Shown here: piece by piece, positions 1 through 12,100 of the stretch | Numbering within the stretch: the stretch's first letter is position 1 | How the letters are laid out: each line of letters opens with the position of its first letter | Assembly (NCBI GenBank): GCA_038503075.1 | Contig: JBCAML010000015.1 | Location: 1,302,001 to 1,366,000 of the forward strand | Reading direction: 5' to 3' | DNA length: 64,000 bases | DNA from: Gyromitra esculenta | Lineage: Eukaryota > Ascomycota > Pezizomycetes > Pezizales > Discinaceae | Program-made: the position numbers and the translations under genes | The notes under the pieces: generated by a model | What the model was told of the DNA's origin: nothing | The model's database searches: none | The model's input: the letters and a program-made list of their open reading frames with translations, nothing else

Positions 1-2855
1 CTCCTGTTGTCTCAGCCCAGGCCACTTCGTCATTCCCGAGAATATATGTACGATATATATATCGACATTAATTTGTACGGGCCTAAAAAGTTTCGAAGTC
101 TACCTAGCCTTGGACGGAAGTTTGTTAATATTTCCCGATATTCCAGGACTGGAGTAGATGTTTAATTCTATTAATCTTAATGTGGCTCAAATTTGGTACT
201 CCGGTGCGGGCAAATACGTTCATAAATCATGCGCATTTATCGAGGAACAAAGTACTTCATTGTCTCTGCGAACTATCAACACGTGTTAATATATCATGTC
301 CCTTCTATAGCTTCAGTGAGAAGTCTCAAGAAACTAGCGATGCAAGGTAGTATATTGTTCCATACGAGGCCAGCACATGATACTGCCGCCATGGCCATCA
401 AGAACGTAAGTGATAGGCTGGGGTTTGGTATCATACGCATGGAGCTAACCAAGAATCCTGACACTCAAAGACAAGATTTTCTGTGCTGCTAGTTTAGCGT
501 GCATATCACAGCAGTCAAAAATTTTCAATCCCCTCTTTGTTGCCTGTGCATGGCTCTGAGGGTTTGACGGACATTGGAGCGGTTAGATGCGCAAAATAAA
601 AGCCAGGGCTCAGCGAGTCTAGTGTTATAATTGTATCTCAATAAACATCTGACCGATCCGAGATCTTATCTCGCCCGTCGCTACTAAAATAACGTAGGGA
701 TGCATTGATCTTCTGGTTTTGGGATCCCTCCAGTCTGCTGCCACGGATTCACAAGCATGTGAGGAAACTGCAAAAGTGCAAGCGCGTCTTTTGATAGGCA
801 TCCCAACCAATAGGTTCGTTCCCACCGATATCACCTATTTTATAGAGCTTTTACTCTCCGAAGTTGCATGAGAACTTTTTCCAGGCCTTTTCAGACCCCA
901 GAGTGCTTGGAGGATTTCAGATGCGATAGGTACTCAATCTCGGGAGCGAAGTACTACGTACTGTTGCATGTACTTTCGGAGGGCAGAAGAAGACAAAAAA
1001 GCCAAGAGTTTTCGGGCGCCCCAGGTGTGGTTCGGGGCTAGCTTGGCACTTAAATTTGTGCTGTGTCTTTGGGGGAAGGAGACCTCACCGAGCATAAAAT
1101 GTAATCGAGGACCTCCGGGGAATTTCGACCTAGTGCCGAGGCTTTTTTCCCTTCAACCCTGGACCCTATAGCAGCAATAGCTATAGCAAGCAGCTGGTAG
1201 GGACTAGACACGAGACTACCCCACCATATATAAGCACTACATTACCCAATCGCATCGACACCGAGGGATATATCGTTAAGGGCGCGTTTGGATCGTAACT
1301 GAATTGCCACCCACCAGCACATAACGATGTCTCCAAAAATTGACAAAACAAAGACCGCGGGGACAACAACAAAGATAAATACTTACTAGAGCTGTTGAAA
1401 AAGCAAATTGATGCAGGAAAAAGGTCTGGTAGCGTGAGGAGGTGTGGTGGTTGAGAAGGAAAAGATGTCAGCTGCTTGGTTGTTTGGTTGCTAAAACTAC
1501 AGTTTTAGGCATTCACAATTTGGCCCTCAGCAATCATAAGTGGCGGGGATTAAGATTTCCAAATACAATTTCTCCAAACGGGCCCTAACTGGCAAATTTC
1601 TATTGGTGATATATTATGCTATTTAAAAAAAAATCTAGAGATTGAGTCCTAGTAGCTGGGGTGGGCCGAGGAGAAATATTACCATTAGAGCACTTCTTCC
1701 CTTACCAAACTATCCGCTTGCGCTATAGGGCTTGCGCTTCGAGAGTCAATATTAAAGATGATTACCGATATCTGGGCCCCTAGAGGTCTAGACTCAAAAG
1801 CACTGTAAGATTACAGAGGCCTTTCAGGTCATATAGCATAGGGTCCTTAATCTCGCTATCCCCCCAAAACTTCTCGATCTTGGCCACAAACTATGAAACG
1901 TTGTGCTGTGATATACATAGCCATAGCTGGCGATCATCTACGGCCAGCTGTCAATATTTCTGATATCAGTTTTGCGATTCTTTCAGGTATTCTTTCTTTT
2001 GCTAGCGCTGGCAATCGACGTGAAACTATTGGTTTGATTTGGAGGACCAGCAGTTATATACATACCACCTTTACAGACATCTATTACAAAATTAATCAGA
2101 GACAAGAGTGGCGGCGGCGGGTCAGTTGTTGCTGCGCGTGTGTACAGCGCAGTTACGGAATCAAGCTAACGATTGATCGGCCGAACCACAGAATATTTTA
2201 CTCAGTGACTTGGATGCAATTTACGGTGATCAAGAGCTCCGTGCGCAGCTCATTCGCTCTCTGATATACTGATTGGAAATTTGAACAACCTCTGCAGCTA
2301 GTACCCCAGCCATGTGAGAAAGCCGCGGCCAGTGTGCGTGAATTGTTTGCTAATGCTTTATTTTTCTCAGACCCTCCTTTCCAGTACTCTCTTTGCTAAT
2401 ACTTTCGCCCTACGGATAGATATGTGCCGTTCGTTTTTCTATGTGGTTTTTTTTGGCTCGGGCATGAATTATTTTCCAGCCCCTGCTTTTGCTCAATCCA
2501 CTCAACAATTAGGCGGGTTAGCGAGTTTGTTTGGATCTCGTTTATATGATTTTCTACTTAGGGTCCTGAGCCCAAAAGTTATGGCAATCAGCTCCCACAT
2601 TCCTAGATATAGTTACGACAGTCTAGTACATTATTAAGAGGGTATGAATGGTATAAAATCTAAATAATCTTCCGGTTTGCCAGGATCCATAGTGAGCCAG
2701 CTCTTCATTATCCTATATCGATTATCGCGCGCGCCCGAAAAGCATACAGACACACGACTTATACGTTACCTAGCTATAGCCTTCCGCCGTCTGTTGGCTG
2801 GCGACTAGTCCAGAACGCCATTTACTCACGATCATCTCCGGAAACTTCGGGGCAA
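1..2855. other. Gene-poor AT-rich stretch
   Basis: No open frame here has the composition or similarity of a known protein; frames of 60-120 codons at 229-492, 1893-2264 and 2314-2637 look like chance. One possible inverted-repeat element lies at 1274-1587 and is listed separately. The last part, about 2720-2855, probably contains the promoter and the first non-coding exon of the membrane-protein gene that starts at 2963. Confidence 0.6.
1274..1587. mobile_element. Possible PIF/Harbinger-type MITE
   Basis: The left end reads TTAAGGGCGCGTTTGGA and the right end, read on the other strand, TTAGGGCCCGTTTGGA. These imperfect 15-16 bp inverted repeats point outwards and start with a TTA/TAA triplet that could be the 3-bp target duplication typical of PIF/Harbinger elements. 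There is no coding capacity between them. The match is short, so chance is not excluded. Confidence 0.35.
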
Positions 2856-2914
2856 GTAAGGATGATCGTAACCTAATTCCAGTTCTCTGTTGCTAACAAG
2901 CTGTTAAAATGCAG
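2856..2914 (+). other. Probable 5'-UTR intron of the following membrane-protein gene
   Basis: A textbook small intron is visible: donor gtaagg at 2856, branch point tgctaac at 2891-2897 and acceptor atgcag ending at 2914, 59 nt in all. No ATG occurs in the preceding roughly 80 nt, and the first ATG after the acceptor is the one used at 2963. The intron therefore most likely lies in the 5' leader rather than in coding sequence. Confidence 0.6.
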
Positions 2915-2962
2915 CGGAAGTAATATCGCCCACCTCAGCTAACTACTTCATACTCGACGGTC

Positions 2963-5056
2963 ATGGATGAATTCAACAATGCCCTCCCGAGCACCTATTT
3001 AAAATGGAAACGTTTTACAATTCCCGGCGATGGCGGCGGTATCCGAGGCATAGCATTCACCAAAAAGGAATACCAGTACCTCAATGCGGCTTTCGCATTA
3101 ATCGTTACCCAGATTTCCTTGTATGTCTGGCAGGTTACGGTCTTCCTCATTGTCTCTTATTACCCGATGAAATATAGTCCGAAGAGGAATGTCCCTTCTA
3201 GTTCAGGAGGGACGCTCAGTGAGGATGAGGCGCTCGCGCTCCGCAAACAAAAAGCCAACCGATATATCGCCCTCATCACGATCTCGAATACCCCCGATCC
3301 GCTAGAAGTCGCCATTAGGCTCACTAGTCATGCCTTCAAGATGTGTTTTCGGGCAGAGGAGCCAGCGACAGGTTGGTACGATATTGTCGTAATAATTCTT
3401 GGCCTTATAGCATGGGGGGGCTCTCTTGCTGCCGGTGTGTTAGTTCCAGCAAAGCTTCTCGAAAAGGGCGCCTTTGCCCCGGTTAACCCTACAAGCATTT
3501 TCCTCGCATTCCCGGATTCGAATCACACTCTATTCCCTAGAATCCAACAAACTTTTTCGCCATCATTCCAGAGAGCTTTGGGGATTGTTGAGTTTTCTAG
3601 GGAGGAACTCACGAAAAGTGTCAAAATCGCCCATGAACAGGAAGGTCAGACTGGACCTAACGGCGAGAAACCTGGACAGATCACATATGATTACAATATA
3701 ACAGGCGTAGAATTTGGTCTACAGCATAAAAATGCCGTCAATTTTGTCCTAAGGGTTAATGGGGCCTGCGCCCTCGAGTATGGCTGGTTCAACACAAGTA
3801 TCTCCGACACCTCAGCCGATGTTTATAATGTTTTCGGCCAAAACGTCAGTGTTTCTCGGATAGACGTCAACACGCCCACGGGCGGGCAGGTTGCTCTAAA
3901 CTATACTGAAGTATCCGTTGCGAACAGTTCGTACGCTGTTATCCCTGAGACAGTTGGTCGTCAAAGTTACACCGAAGGAACTGATCCATGGTATCTCACA
4001 GTAAAAGATGCTAGCGGAACTATAGTGGTGGATAATCGACGCCCGGTGCTCTCTTGCTGGGAGAATAATGCTTGGTCTTATGGAGTACATAACGCCGAGA
4101 CAGTCGCAAACCTAAGCAGTCTCCCAGGGTTAAATCTTCCCACCATGATTAACGATATCCTCGGGAATCGCTTGGCCTACCCTATGATAGTGGATGTTGT
4201 GTATGGTCTGGGTAGTTCGTTTCTTGTTTCATCGACAACTGGTTTTACCGGCATCATTGATGCAAGTACAGCTACTTACACTGCTGACTTCGATCGCCTC
4301 ATCCTCACATCATATGTTGCAACGCGGAACATATTCCGAGATACTACCATGATAACAAAAAAGTACGGTCTTCCAAATGGGGCTCTCGCATACAACACCA
4401 CAAAGGACAGTCCCAGCTATTTTGTGCTCACCAGTGGTGACGTCAACTCGCTATCATTTGATACCTTGGTCGCCATTCCGGTAATTTTCGTTTTCCTCTA
4501 TTTGGCCGGATTTATCATCGGAAAAATCTGGAACACCAGTGATGCCGATCATGCCCACCGTCACGCCGAACTTCACGCCTCCAACGGTAGTGTCTCCGCC
4601 GAACTCTTCGGCGACAGTAGCGCCGCCATCGGGCATCGTTTTAAAATGACTTCACGAGCAGTAGCCTTCCAACCGACGCAGCTGTATAAGTTTATGGACG
4701 AATCCATATGCAAAAACAGAAGTGACTGGGTTGAGACAGGAGAAATGCTGTATGTCAGAGCCCCAGTTCGAAAGTCCGATGAGGGAACAGATGGCGAAAA
4801 TATAAAGAACGTCGAAAAAGAAGGGATTCCGGAATACTCTTACATTGCGCCAGTGATGGTATGTACAGAAGAAGAACAGCGTCTCGCATTTGTCGGCCTG
4901 CCAGCATCAAGACCAGGGAATGCCGCCGCCACCAAACCGGGTGATAATATGCCAGGGGGGTCAAGAGTTCCACCAATCTCCGAACCAGAGGATAAGAAAC
5001 AAGCGGACTCAGAAGTTATAACTCCCCTGGAACCAACAAGCGGATATACGCCATGA
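2963..5056 (+). CDS. Large glycosylated three-TM fungal membrane protein, function unknown
   Basis: An uninterrupted frame of 697 aa. Three hydrophobic segments are visible: about residues 40-66, 138-160 and 508-532. Between the second and third lies a large domain of about 340 residues with many N-glycosylation sequons (NHT, NIT, NTS, NVS, NYT, NSS, NLS, NTT). This domain is probably outside the cell or in the secretory lumen. The roughly 165-residue tail after the last segment is hydrophilic and Pro/Lys/Glu-rich, so presumably cytosolic. The architecture resembles uncharacterised membrane proteins that are common and expanded in Pezizomycotina; I recognise no catalytic motif. ATG 2963 is the first after the leader intron at 2856-2914. 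It stands alone between gene-poor flanks. No signal peptide is evident before the first TM segment. Confidence 0.85.
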   Translation: MDEFNNALPSTYLKWKRFTIPGDGGGIRGIAFTKKEYQYLNAAFALIVTQISLYVWQVTVFLIVSYYPMKYSPKRNVPSSSGGTLSEDEALALRKQKANRYIALITISNTPDPLEVAIRLTSHAFKMCFRAEEPATGWYDIVVIILGLIAWGGSLAAGVLVPAKLLEKGAFAPVNPTSIFLAFPDSNHTLFPRIQQTFSPSFQRALGIVEFSREELTKSVKIAHEQEGQTGPNGEKPGQITYDYNITGVEFGLQHKNAVNFVLRVNGACALEYGWFNTSISDTSADVYNVFGQNVSVSRIDVNTPTGGQVALNYTEVSVANSSYAVIPETVGRQSYTEGTDPWYLTVKDASGTIVVDNRRPVLSCWENNAWSYGVHNAETVANLSSLPGLNLPTMINDILGNRLAYPMIVDVVYGLGSSFLVSSTTGFTGIIDASTATYTADFDRLILTSYVATRNIFRDTTMITKKYGLPNGALAYNTTKDSPSYFVLTSGDVNSLSFDTLVAIPVIFVFLYLAGFIIGKIWNTSDADHAHRHAELHASNGSVSAELFGDSSAAIGHRFKMTSRAVAFQPTQLYKFMDESICKNRSDWVETGEMLYVRAPVRKSDEGTDGENIKNVEKEGIPEYSYIAPVMVCTEEEQRLAFVGLPASRPGNAAATKPGDNMPGGSRVPPISEPEDKKQADSEVITPLEPTSGYTP

Positions 5057-6163
5057 GGAAGGCCGTGAGTCTCTCCAATTATCCTTACTTTATGACACTA
5101 TCCGTTAGCTTTCTATAACTAAAATTAACTGAGAGGAGTATTCAGAAATGCCGGAGGCGATAGGGAGGCCCTACAGAGTAACTGCATCAGGCTTAGGTGT
5201 CTAGCTGGTCTTTTGCGGTTCGGTGTATACGTATGTTGTCGTGCTATTTGTGGAGTTTTCATGATCAGGATATAATATCCACCTTTATTTTTATTTTTTC
5301 TTCCTAGCTTTCAAGCCACTTCCTTCTTTTGATCTACGTCTCTTGTTTCCTTAGTACTTTTTCCCTCTTCTATCAGTGCCGAATGAAAGTCTATTTTTTG
5401 ATAGGATAAGATCTCAAAATATATCGCGATCTCTATGACCCAATTGGGTCGAAGTGAGAAGAAAACAATTTGTGGATACTAATATTCGTTCTATCCATTC
5501 CCCTGTCCGTGCCTCCGACATCCACATTGTAGCCATACCTTCCATCACCCAAATCTTCCAATCTACCTCCTTAGCTTGATACGCGCTATAGCTTGGTGGA
5601 TTGAATTTTCGGAATGAAATAAGAAACAAAATAGTAATAACTATGGTGCACGTCTGCTTAAGTGTGTACCTCGATTTTAGGCCGTTATTCCAACACCCAC
5701 AGCCAGCCAATCCACTCAAAAAAACTTCAGAATTCTAGTGTTATATAAATAAGAAATTTGAGGTTTTTACAAGGTGCTGGAGCTGGTGGTTGCTGTGGAA
5801 TAAAACCTTATTTTTGGTTGTGAAAATGGGAAAGTGGAACGTTCTGAAAGCTACCCTGAGCATGATCAAATATACGCAAGGGGTATTATTATTAAATTTT
5901 ACATTTAGTGGGTAAATTAATAAATTTGCGGGGATATCTCTTGAGAAACACTGGTTGTAAGTATATTCAGGTTGAAGAGTTCTGAAGAAAAGCAGCCTGG
6001 AGTTTGGCATACATGGATTAAAACTTGGCATACTTGGTAAGACAAAGACGTTCCACATGTCTGTTTTATTGGTCCACATCTAAGACGACTTGCACCATAT
6101 ATCATGAACCGTCACTCGATTTTAAACGCGAGTGATAATTTATGATTGAGCGTAGCTATTTGT

Positions 6164-6210
6164 TGTTGTTATTTACTCATTAGGTACATTCAACCCGAAG
6201 GTTATGGTAC
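6164..6210 (-). repeat. 47-bp dispersed repeat, inverted copy of 7740-7783
   Basis: Read on the minus strand, this segment matches 7740-7783 almost base for base, with a small indel and a few substitutions. Both contain the core TTCGGGTTGAATGTACCTAA, apart from a T/C difference just before it. The copies are in opposite orientation, 1.5 kb apart. Confidence 0.75.
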
Positions 6211-7725
6211 TCTTAAGAGATCCACTGAATGTAGCTACGTACATGTGGCAACTGGATTTTGGGTGAAATTGTCAGTATAATGAAGAGAAATTGGCGATAT
6301 AAGGAGGGGGAGTTATGGATTCGAATTCAATAAAACGATGTCAATCCAGGGATACCGGAGTGGACGATGGGGTAGGAAAACGATCTAGCTCTCAAAATGC
6401 ACCAAAAGGGCCTGTTTCAGCCAGATCTACGAAATATTCGACATGCAATACTAATACTTGGACATACTAGAGGGGTGGGATAGCTTATTCTCATCGTCCT
6501 ATGACTGAACACATGATTATTCCTAGCTGAAGTTGCAGTAGCCCTTAAATAATAAAGGGTTATTATTGGCTTAAATTTATCCTATACTATAGCTATGTCC
6601 CGCATTTCGCTCACTTTTCATGAGGGCGTCGAATTTGGAGGTTGCTAGCCCATAAAAGGTGGTGTAGAGCTTTTTTCTGACAATTTCACTACTATCACAG
6701 TGTGATACCAACTATTTGCCACCCTTTCGGGTTTAGATGAGGTGCCTGAAAACGAACGAAGGGATATATAGTGCGTGCACGCTTAAACCTGGATCAATCA
6801 GTTTTGTGTATACGTATGGAGCGCCCTTGTCTTACCAAACTTGGTTGGCCATCTCTACAAGGTGTGGAAATGCATCAGCAAATGCATCAGTAAGTGCATC
6901 ATTTTTTGTGTGGGAAGGTCGCTGTAAAAGTATAAATTTTATAGGGGAGAGTTGTTTCTAAGATGTATGGGGAAATGCATCAGTAAATGTGTACTTTGTC
7001 ACTGTACACCTTTTCCAACGAATTTACCAACGACATTACAGCTAGAAAGTCACTGTAAAGTCGTCTGCAGAGGCATCAAGTGTGTGTTTTTACACCTTAA
7101 GCTTGTAGAGCATTGTACCTCACTAAATTATACAGAAGACCTCTCGACCTACATATGTAGATTTCAATAACCAACGCCCCTAAAGAAGGATGCCTTGTAA
7201 TATGGTCTCTATACTAGCACTGACGCTCAAATTAAGCTTCTGAGTTAATATTTGATTGAAAATTTCTTTACGTATATCTAATCACATGTGCAGTATCTCT
7301 TAGAACATTCCAAACTGTGCTTTTTTACAATCAAAAATGAGATTTTATTCCGCTGCAATCACTTGTCTTCATGTCCTGTAAAAATGATAGTTCGGGTCTA
7401 GGTGTGCACGCGCGCCGTATATTGCAATTGTTAGGCCCTTTGCAAGCAGAGACAGCGAACTAGAAAATAAACTTACTAGCGACAAAAGAATAATTTAGCA
7501 TGGGGTGTTCTTGTCGCTCACTCTTCGGTTTCTGGTTTTTCATTGTCGATTAACGGTCTGGCTATTAGCAACGGTAATGGCTAGACGCCTAGCCATTATA
7601 GCTAGGGAGAAGGGTTAATAAAACATCTTGTCACTCTGTCCCTATGCATGGAGCTCGTATTTTCGGTTGTAGTCGTAACTGCAATGCTAATTCTTGTAGG
7701 ATTTCTAGAAACGTGCCGGCTACGG

Positions 7726-7797
7726 AGGACTAACAACAGGTACCATAACTTTCGGGTTGAATGTACCTAATGAATAAACAACAAGGACTAACAACAG
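7726..7797 (+). repeat. 44-bp insert (7740-7783) bounded by exact 14-bp direct repeats
   Basis: AGGACTAACAACAG occurs exactly at 7726-7739 and again at 7784-7797. Between the two copies lies the 44-bp sequence that recurs inverted at 6164-6210. The arrangement looks like a small insertion with a target-site duplication, or a template-switch event. The insert is too small to encode anything. Confidence 0.75.
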
Positions 7798-8041
7798 ATC
7801 ATGGAGTATCACTCGTGTGTTGTCCTGCCTCCAGGTGGCGCTGGTGTGAAGGATAGTGCGCTCCTTTTCAATTTTAAGCAAACTTCTGAACTGTGTTTCT
7901 ATAGACGAGCCTTATGTGGACGAATTGCGAGGTGAGCTATCTAACCACGGCACTTGTAACTACACCCCCTAGGAATATCCCAAAGACATGAAGGCTGCGC
8001 AGAAAAGGAAACCAGATTGATTAAACTATTACTACGATCTT

Positions 8042-8936
8042 TCAATCATCTCTCCCCCTCTTCCCCTCCATCATTTTCCGATACGCCTCTACCACACTCT
8101 TCCTCTCGACCGCTAATCCTTCCCTCTTTGCCAAGCTCCCTGCACTCTTAGGTATTCCATCGACATCCACAATCCCCCTAGTATGCAGCACCGCCTTCGG
8201 CCTTACTAAGCTCGGCGGCGCAGGCGCAACATCACCAAACCTCGGTGCCTCCCTGCGTGCCGCCAGTCCCGCCCACGGATCCGGCGAAGCGCCACGTCCC
8301 CCACCTTTATTTTTCCCACGCCGCCGCTTCCCACCTTCGCCATCATCATAGTCTCCTTCTTCTTCTCTTCTCTCTTCCTGCTCCTTCTTCTCCACGACAG
8401 CCGGCGCCTTCTTCGGCTTCCGTGGCTCCCGCGCAACCTTAATCTGCACTGGCAGGGTCGCATCAACACGGCGATTAAACTCCCGCAGCGTCTCGCCGGC
8501 CTGGATCTGCAGTTCTGCAGCAATATTCGGCTTCTTGTCCTTGGGTGCTTCTGCGGCGGTGGAAGTGGTGCGCTTGCGCTTCTTCTTGCCGGAGGAGGTG
8601 GCGGGCGTGCCGTCGTCGAGGCCCTTCGGGAGCTTGCGTGTGCCGGAGGCGAAGGCCATTAGGCGCGCGAAGGCCTTGGGCGTGTCGTCTTCATTTTCAA
8701 AGGTGCGTGCTGAGAGGTTGCGTTTGCGTTTTGTGCGCAGGCGAGATTTGGTGCTGGAGAGATTGGTGGTTTTTGCGAGGGCGGTGGGTTCGAGCTCGAA
8801 GCTGGTTAGAGGGGTTAGTGAATGTTCAATTGAAGGGGGGAGAGGAGGGGAGAAGGGGGAGTAAGGGAAAGGAGGGCAGGAGAAGGACTTACTCGAGCGC
8901 TGGGGCGTTTTTTGCTCTTCTTCGCTTGTTTGGCAT
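8042..8936 (-). CDS. Basic nuclear/nucleolar-type fungal protein
   Basis: Two exons, 8936-8893 and 8801-8042, flank a 91-nt intron with a gtaagt donor. The summed frame is 267 aa, starting MPNKRRRAKNAP. It is dominated by Lys/Arg/Glu-rich low-complexity segments and has several likely nuclear localisation signals (KKRKR, KRRRGK). Two better-conserved patches stand out: KAFARLMAFASG followed by KGLDDG (about residues 60-80), and GETLREFNRRVDATLPV (about 118-134). Both resemble a fungal family often labelled, I believe wrongly, as a urease accessory protein. A role in ribosome biogenesis is conceivable but is inference. It is divergent from the helicase gene with only 176 bp between start codons. 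Confidence 0.8.
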
Positions 8937-9112
8937 TTTTATATACGCAGTGGATGGTCTGTGAATGTGTGAGAAGACGTTGAAGATTTCCGAGGCAGAG
9001 AGAGCCGCAGGTCTTGGCGCCAACGACAAGCGATAAAGCCGCCTCTGCCCGCCACAACACCCCTGGCCCAACTCCGCATTTACACACTGGAGTATCCGCG
9101 CAGCCCCCAGCA
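8937..9112. promoter_or_regulatory. Compact bidirectional promoter region
   Basis: Only 176 bp separate the start codons of the basic nuclear protein (-) and the RNA helicase (+). The core promoters and leaders of both genes must therefore overlap or abut here. No clear TATA box is seen in either direction. Confidence 0.6.
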
Positions 9113-12100
9113 ATGCCCCCCAAGAAACCGAACCTAAAGCCCGGCGCCAACCAGGGCAAGAAGCCTCTCGCCGCCGGCGCCGGCCCCTCCGCAGCCAAAC
9201 CCACGACTCCGGTTCCCGAGCCCGAGAGGAGGCCAACAGTCCAGGAGATCATCGGCGGGAAATCGTGGACCGGGAAGCTCCCACAGGCGCTATTTTACGA
9301 GCACTGCGCGAAAGCTGGCTGGCAGAACCCAAACTACTCGGTGGTCTCAATTCCCTTCCCCGCCCCCACCCCCGCATATAGTATAGTACGGAGGCTGAAA
9401 AATATCATGTACGTAATAGACAAAGGAAGGCAACAAAGGCTTCATCTACAACGTTCGTATCCGCTACAAAAACCCCAAAACCCAGGACGTCGAGACTGTG
9501 TACTTCTTCCCGCCCGTCGAGCTACCCAACGGTCTGCCTGTCGAGCCGCCACCGTACCAGTCTACTACGCTGGAAGCACTGCATTATTGCGCTACATATG
9601 CACTGCATCGTGTCTCGAGCATGAAGAATATGAAGTTCATGCTTCCGCCGAAACACAAGGTCTTTTGGGAAACATTTGAGGAGATCAAGAAGCAGCAGGT
9701 CGACAGGAAGCGTGGGTGGATGTATGAGGCCGATCCGTTCCTGACGAAGCGGGAATACGATGCGGCGATTGCGAAAGCCGAGAAGGCGAAACAGACGGCC
9801 AGGGACACGCCAAGGCCTGTCAAGAAGAAGGAAGATAAGATGAAGGAGTGGCAGAACGTGCCGGTGGTGGATATGGCGAACGATAAGAGAAGAGATGTAG
9901 AGGGACTGGTGCGGAAATACCACGTGTGGAATCCGATGGGGATTGAGATGCCAAAGGCGATCAGGACAGAGGTAGTGGGAGAGCTTGCAGCATTGGGGTT
10001 TAGGAAGGCCCATGTGGAGGAGGCGTGCGACTGGGCGAAGGACAAGGAGGAGGCTTTGGGTTTGTTTGAGCGTTTCTACAAGAGCTGGGCCATTCGACTG
10101 ACTTTTCGGGCCGCGGTGAAGAGTGGCTGTTGATTCATGTCCCCGAGGATGATTTACCGTCCGTGTTCCTGCCTGGGAATTATGCCACAGGTGTTACTTT
10201 CTCTACCATTCTTGACTTCCCGCTGGCGCAGGAATATGCTGCTAAACGTATGATTGCCCTATGTGACGCCTACACCCCTACCACACTCCCACTTCCACCC
10301 CTCCCAACCTGCTAACCTCCCACAGGGCTCTGCGCAAATGGCTACTCCCTCGACGTCTGCCGCGAGGCCCTCCTCAACGCCCAAGGCTCCGAAGCCCTCG
10401 CCGCCGAAAATCTCCAACACATCCTCCTCCACGGCACCCCTCCCACCGCCCCCTCACCGTCCTCCGAGGACCTCATCTCCTTCGCAGACCCCGACAGCGA
10501 CCTCTGGGCCGAAGAGCAATCCTCCCTCGCAGCCATCTGGGGCTCCGAGCGCTACACCCGTCTCTCACCAACCCAATTCCAAGTCCTCCTCTCCATCCCC
10601 GCCGCCAGCTCCTCCACCGACACCAAACTGCCCCCCAAAATCTTCCTCGAAGTCCACCGCCCCACGTCCGGCGGCTGGGCCGCCGAATACCCCGCCACCA
10701 TACCCGTGTTCTTCGTCGTCGAAGACGGAACCCCGCGGCTCCCCGCCCACGTCAAACTCTCGCTGATTCGGCAAACGGCCGAGTTCGCGGCAACGCTCGT
10801 CGGCGAGATGATGCTGTTTACCGTCGTCGACTGGGTGGAGTCGTCGTTCCTGGGGATCGTGGCGGACCCCGGCCGGCTGCGCGACGTCTCGAGCGCCATC
10901 ACGGGCAGCGACGAGCGCCGCGAGGTAGAGCTGCGTCTCGGCGAGAAGAAGCAGCAGCAGCAGCGGCGTGGACGCAACGCGAAGAAGAAGCCGATCGACT
11001 GGCACCCGTGCGAGGAGTCGGAGCGCCTCTTCCGCGCGCGCGCGGAGCGCTGGGAGACGCCGGAGCAGAAGGCGAGGATCGCGGAGAGGTCGCGGCTGCC
11101 GGCGTGGGATCTACAGGAGGAGATCGTGGCGGCGGTAGATGTGGCGCAGGTCGTCATCGTCAGCGGCGAGACGGGCAGCGGGAAGAGTACGCAGGCGGTG
11201 CAGTTCATTCTCGACGATATGGTACTGCGGCGGCTGGGTCACGCGGCGAATATCATTTGCACGCAGCCACGCAGGATCTCGGCGCTGGGCCTGGCGGACA
11301 GGGTCAGTGAGGAGCGGTGCGGGACGGTCGGACACGAGGTGGGGTATGCGATCCGGGGGGAGGCGCGACAGAAGAGCGGGGTTACGAAGATTACGTTTGT
11401 GACCACGGGTGTGCTGCTACGGCGGCTGCAGATGGGGGATGGGCTGGAGGACGTGAGCCATGTGTTTGTGGACGAGGTGCACGAGAGGTCGCTGGATACG
11501 GACTTCCTGCTGATATTGCTGAAGCGGATTATTGCGGTGAGGAAGGACCTGAGGGTCGTGTTGATGTCTGCGACGCTGGATGCGGAGGTGTTTGTTGAGT
11601 ACTTTGGTGGGCGGGAGAAGGTGCGGCAGGTGGAGATCCGGGGGCGGACATTCCCCGTCGAGGACTACTACCTGGACCAGGTCGTGACAAGGACGCGGTT
11701 CGACGGCGGGGGCAGACTGACGGGGAGGAATGTGGACAGCGACGACCTCCGAGGGGTTGACCCAAGGGTCGGGGAGGTGATCCGCGGGCTCGGCGACAGG
11801 ATCAACTACAACCTCATCGCCGCCACAGTCGCGCAGATTGACGAAGAACTGGGAGACGAAGCAGGAGGGATTTTGATATTCCTACCAGGTTAGTCTCCGC
11901 ATCACAGTCAATCACTCGGCGACATCCCCCCCCCAAACTAACGAGCCAAAAACAGGAACCCTGGAAATCACAAGATGTCTAGAAGCAATCCGATATCTCC
12001 CCGACGGCGCCCAACGCTTCTACGCCCTCCCGCTCCACGCCTCCCTCTCCCCCACCGACCAGCGCCGCGTGTTCCCCCCCGCCCCCCGCGGCCGCCGCAA

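Larger units (their letters stand above)
5057..8041. other. Gene-free AT-rich stretch with dispersed repeats
   Basis: About 3 kb without a credible gene. It holds a diverged copy of a dispersed repeat (around 5430-5640), an inverted pair of 44-47 bp repeats at 6164-6210 and 7740-7783, and a short array of the word tgcatca around 6870-6985. The frames in this stretch are short and show no recognisable domains. Confidence 0.5.

Noticed and set aside
1893..2637. Two plus-strand frames upstream of the first membrane-protein gene
   Set aside because: Composition is not protein-like and the apparent hydrophobic stretches come from T-rich DNA.
9014..9112. Extension of the helicase frame upstream to an ATG at 9014
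   Set aside because: The extra residues are low in complexity, would use up most of the divergent promoter, and the MPPKK start at 9113 fits related proteins.
10254..11765. Long Pro/Ser- or Arg/Gly-rich frames on both strands across the helicase exon
   Set aside because: They are by-products of GC-rich coding sequence; only the helicase frame has conserved motifs and good splice joins.
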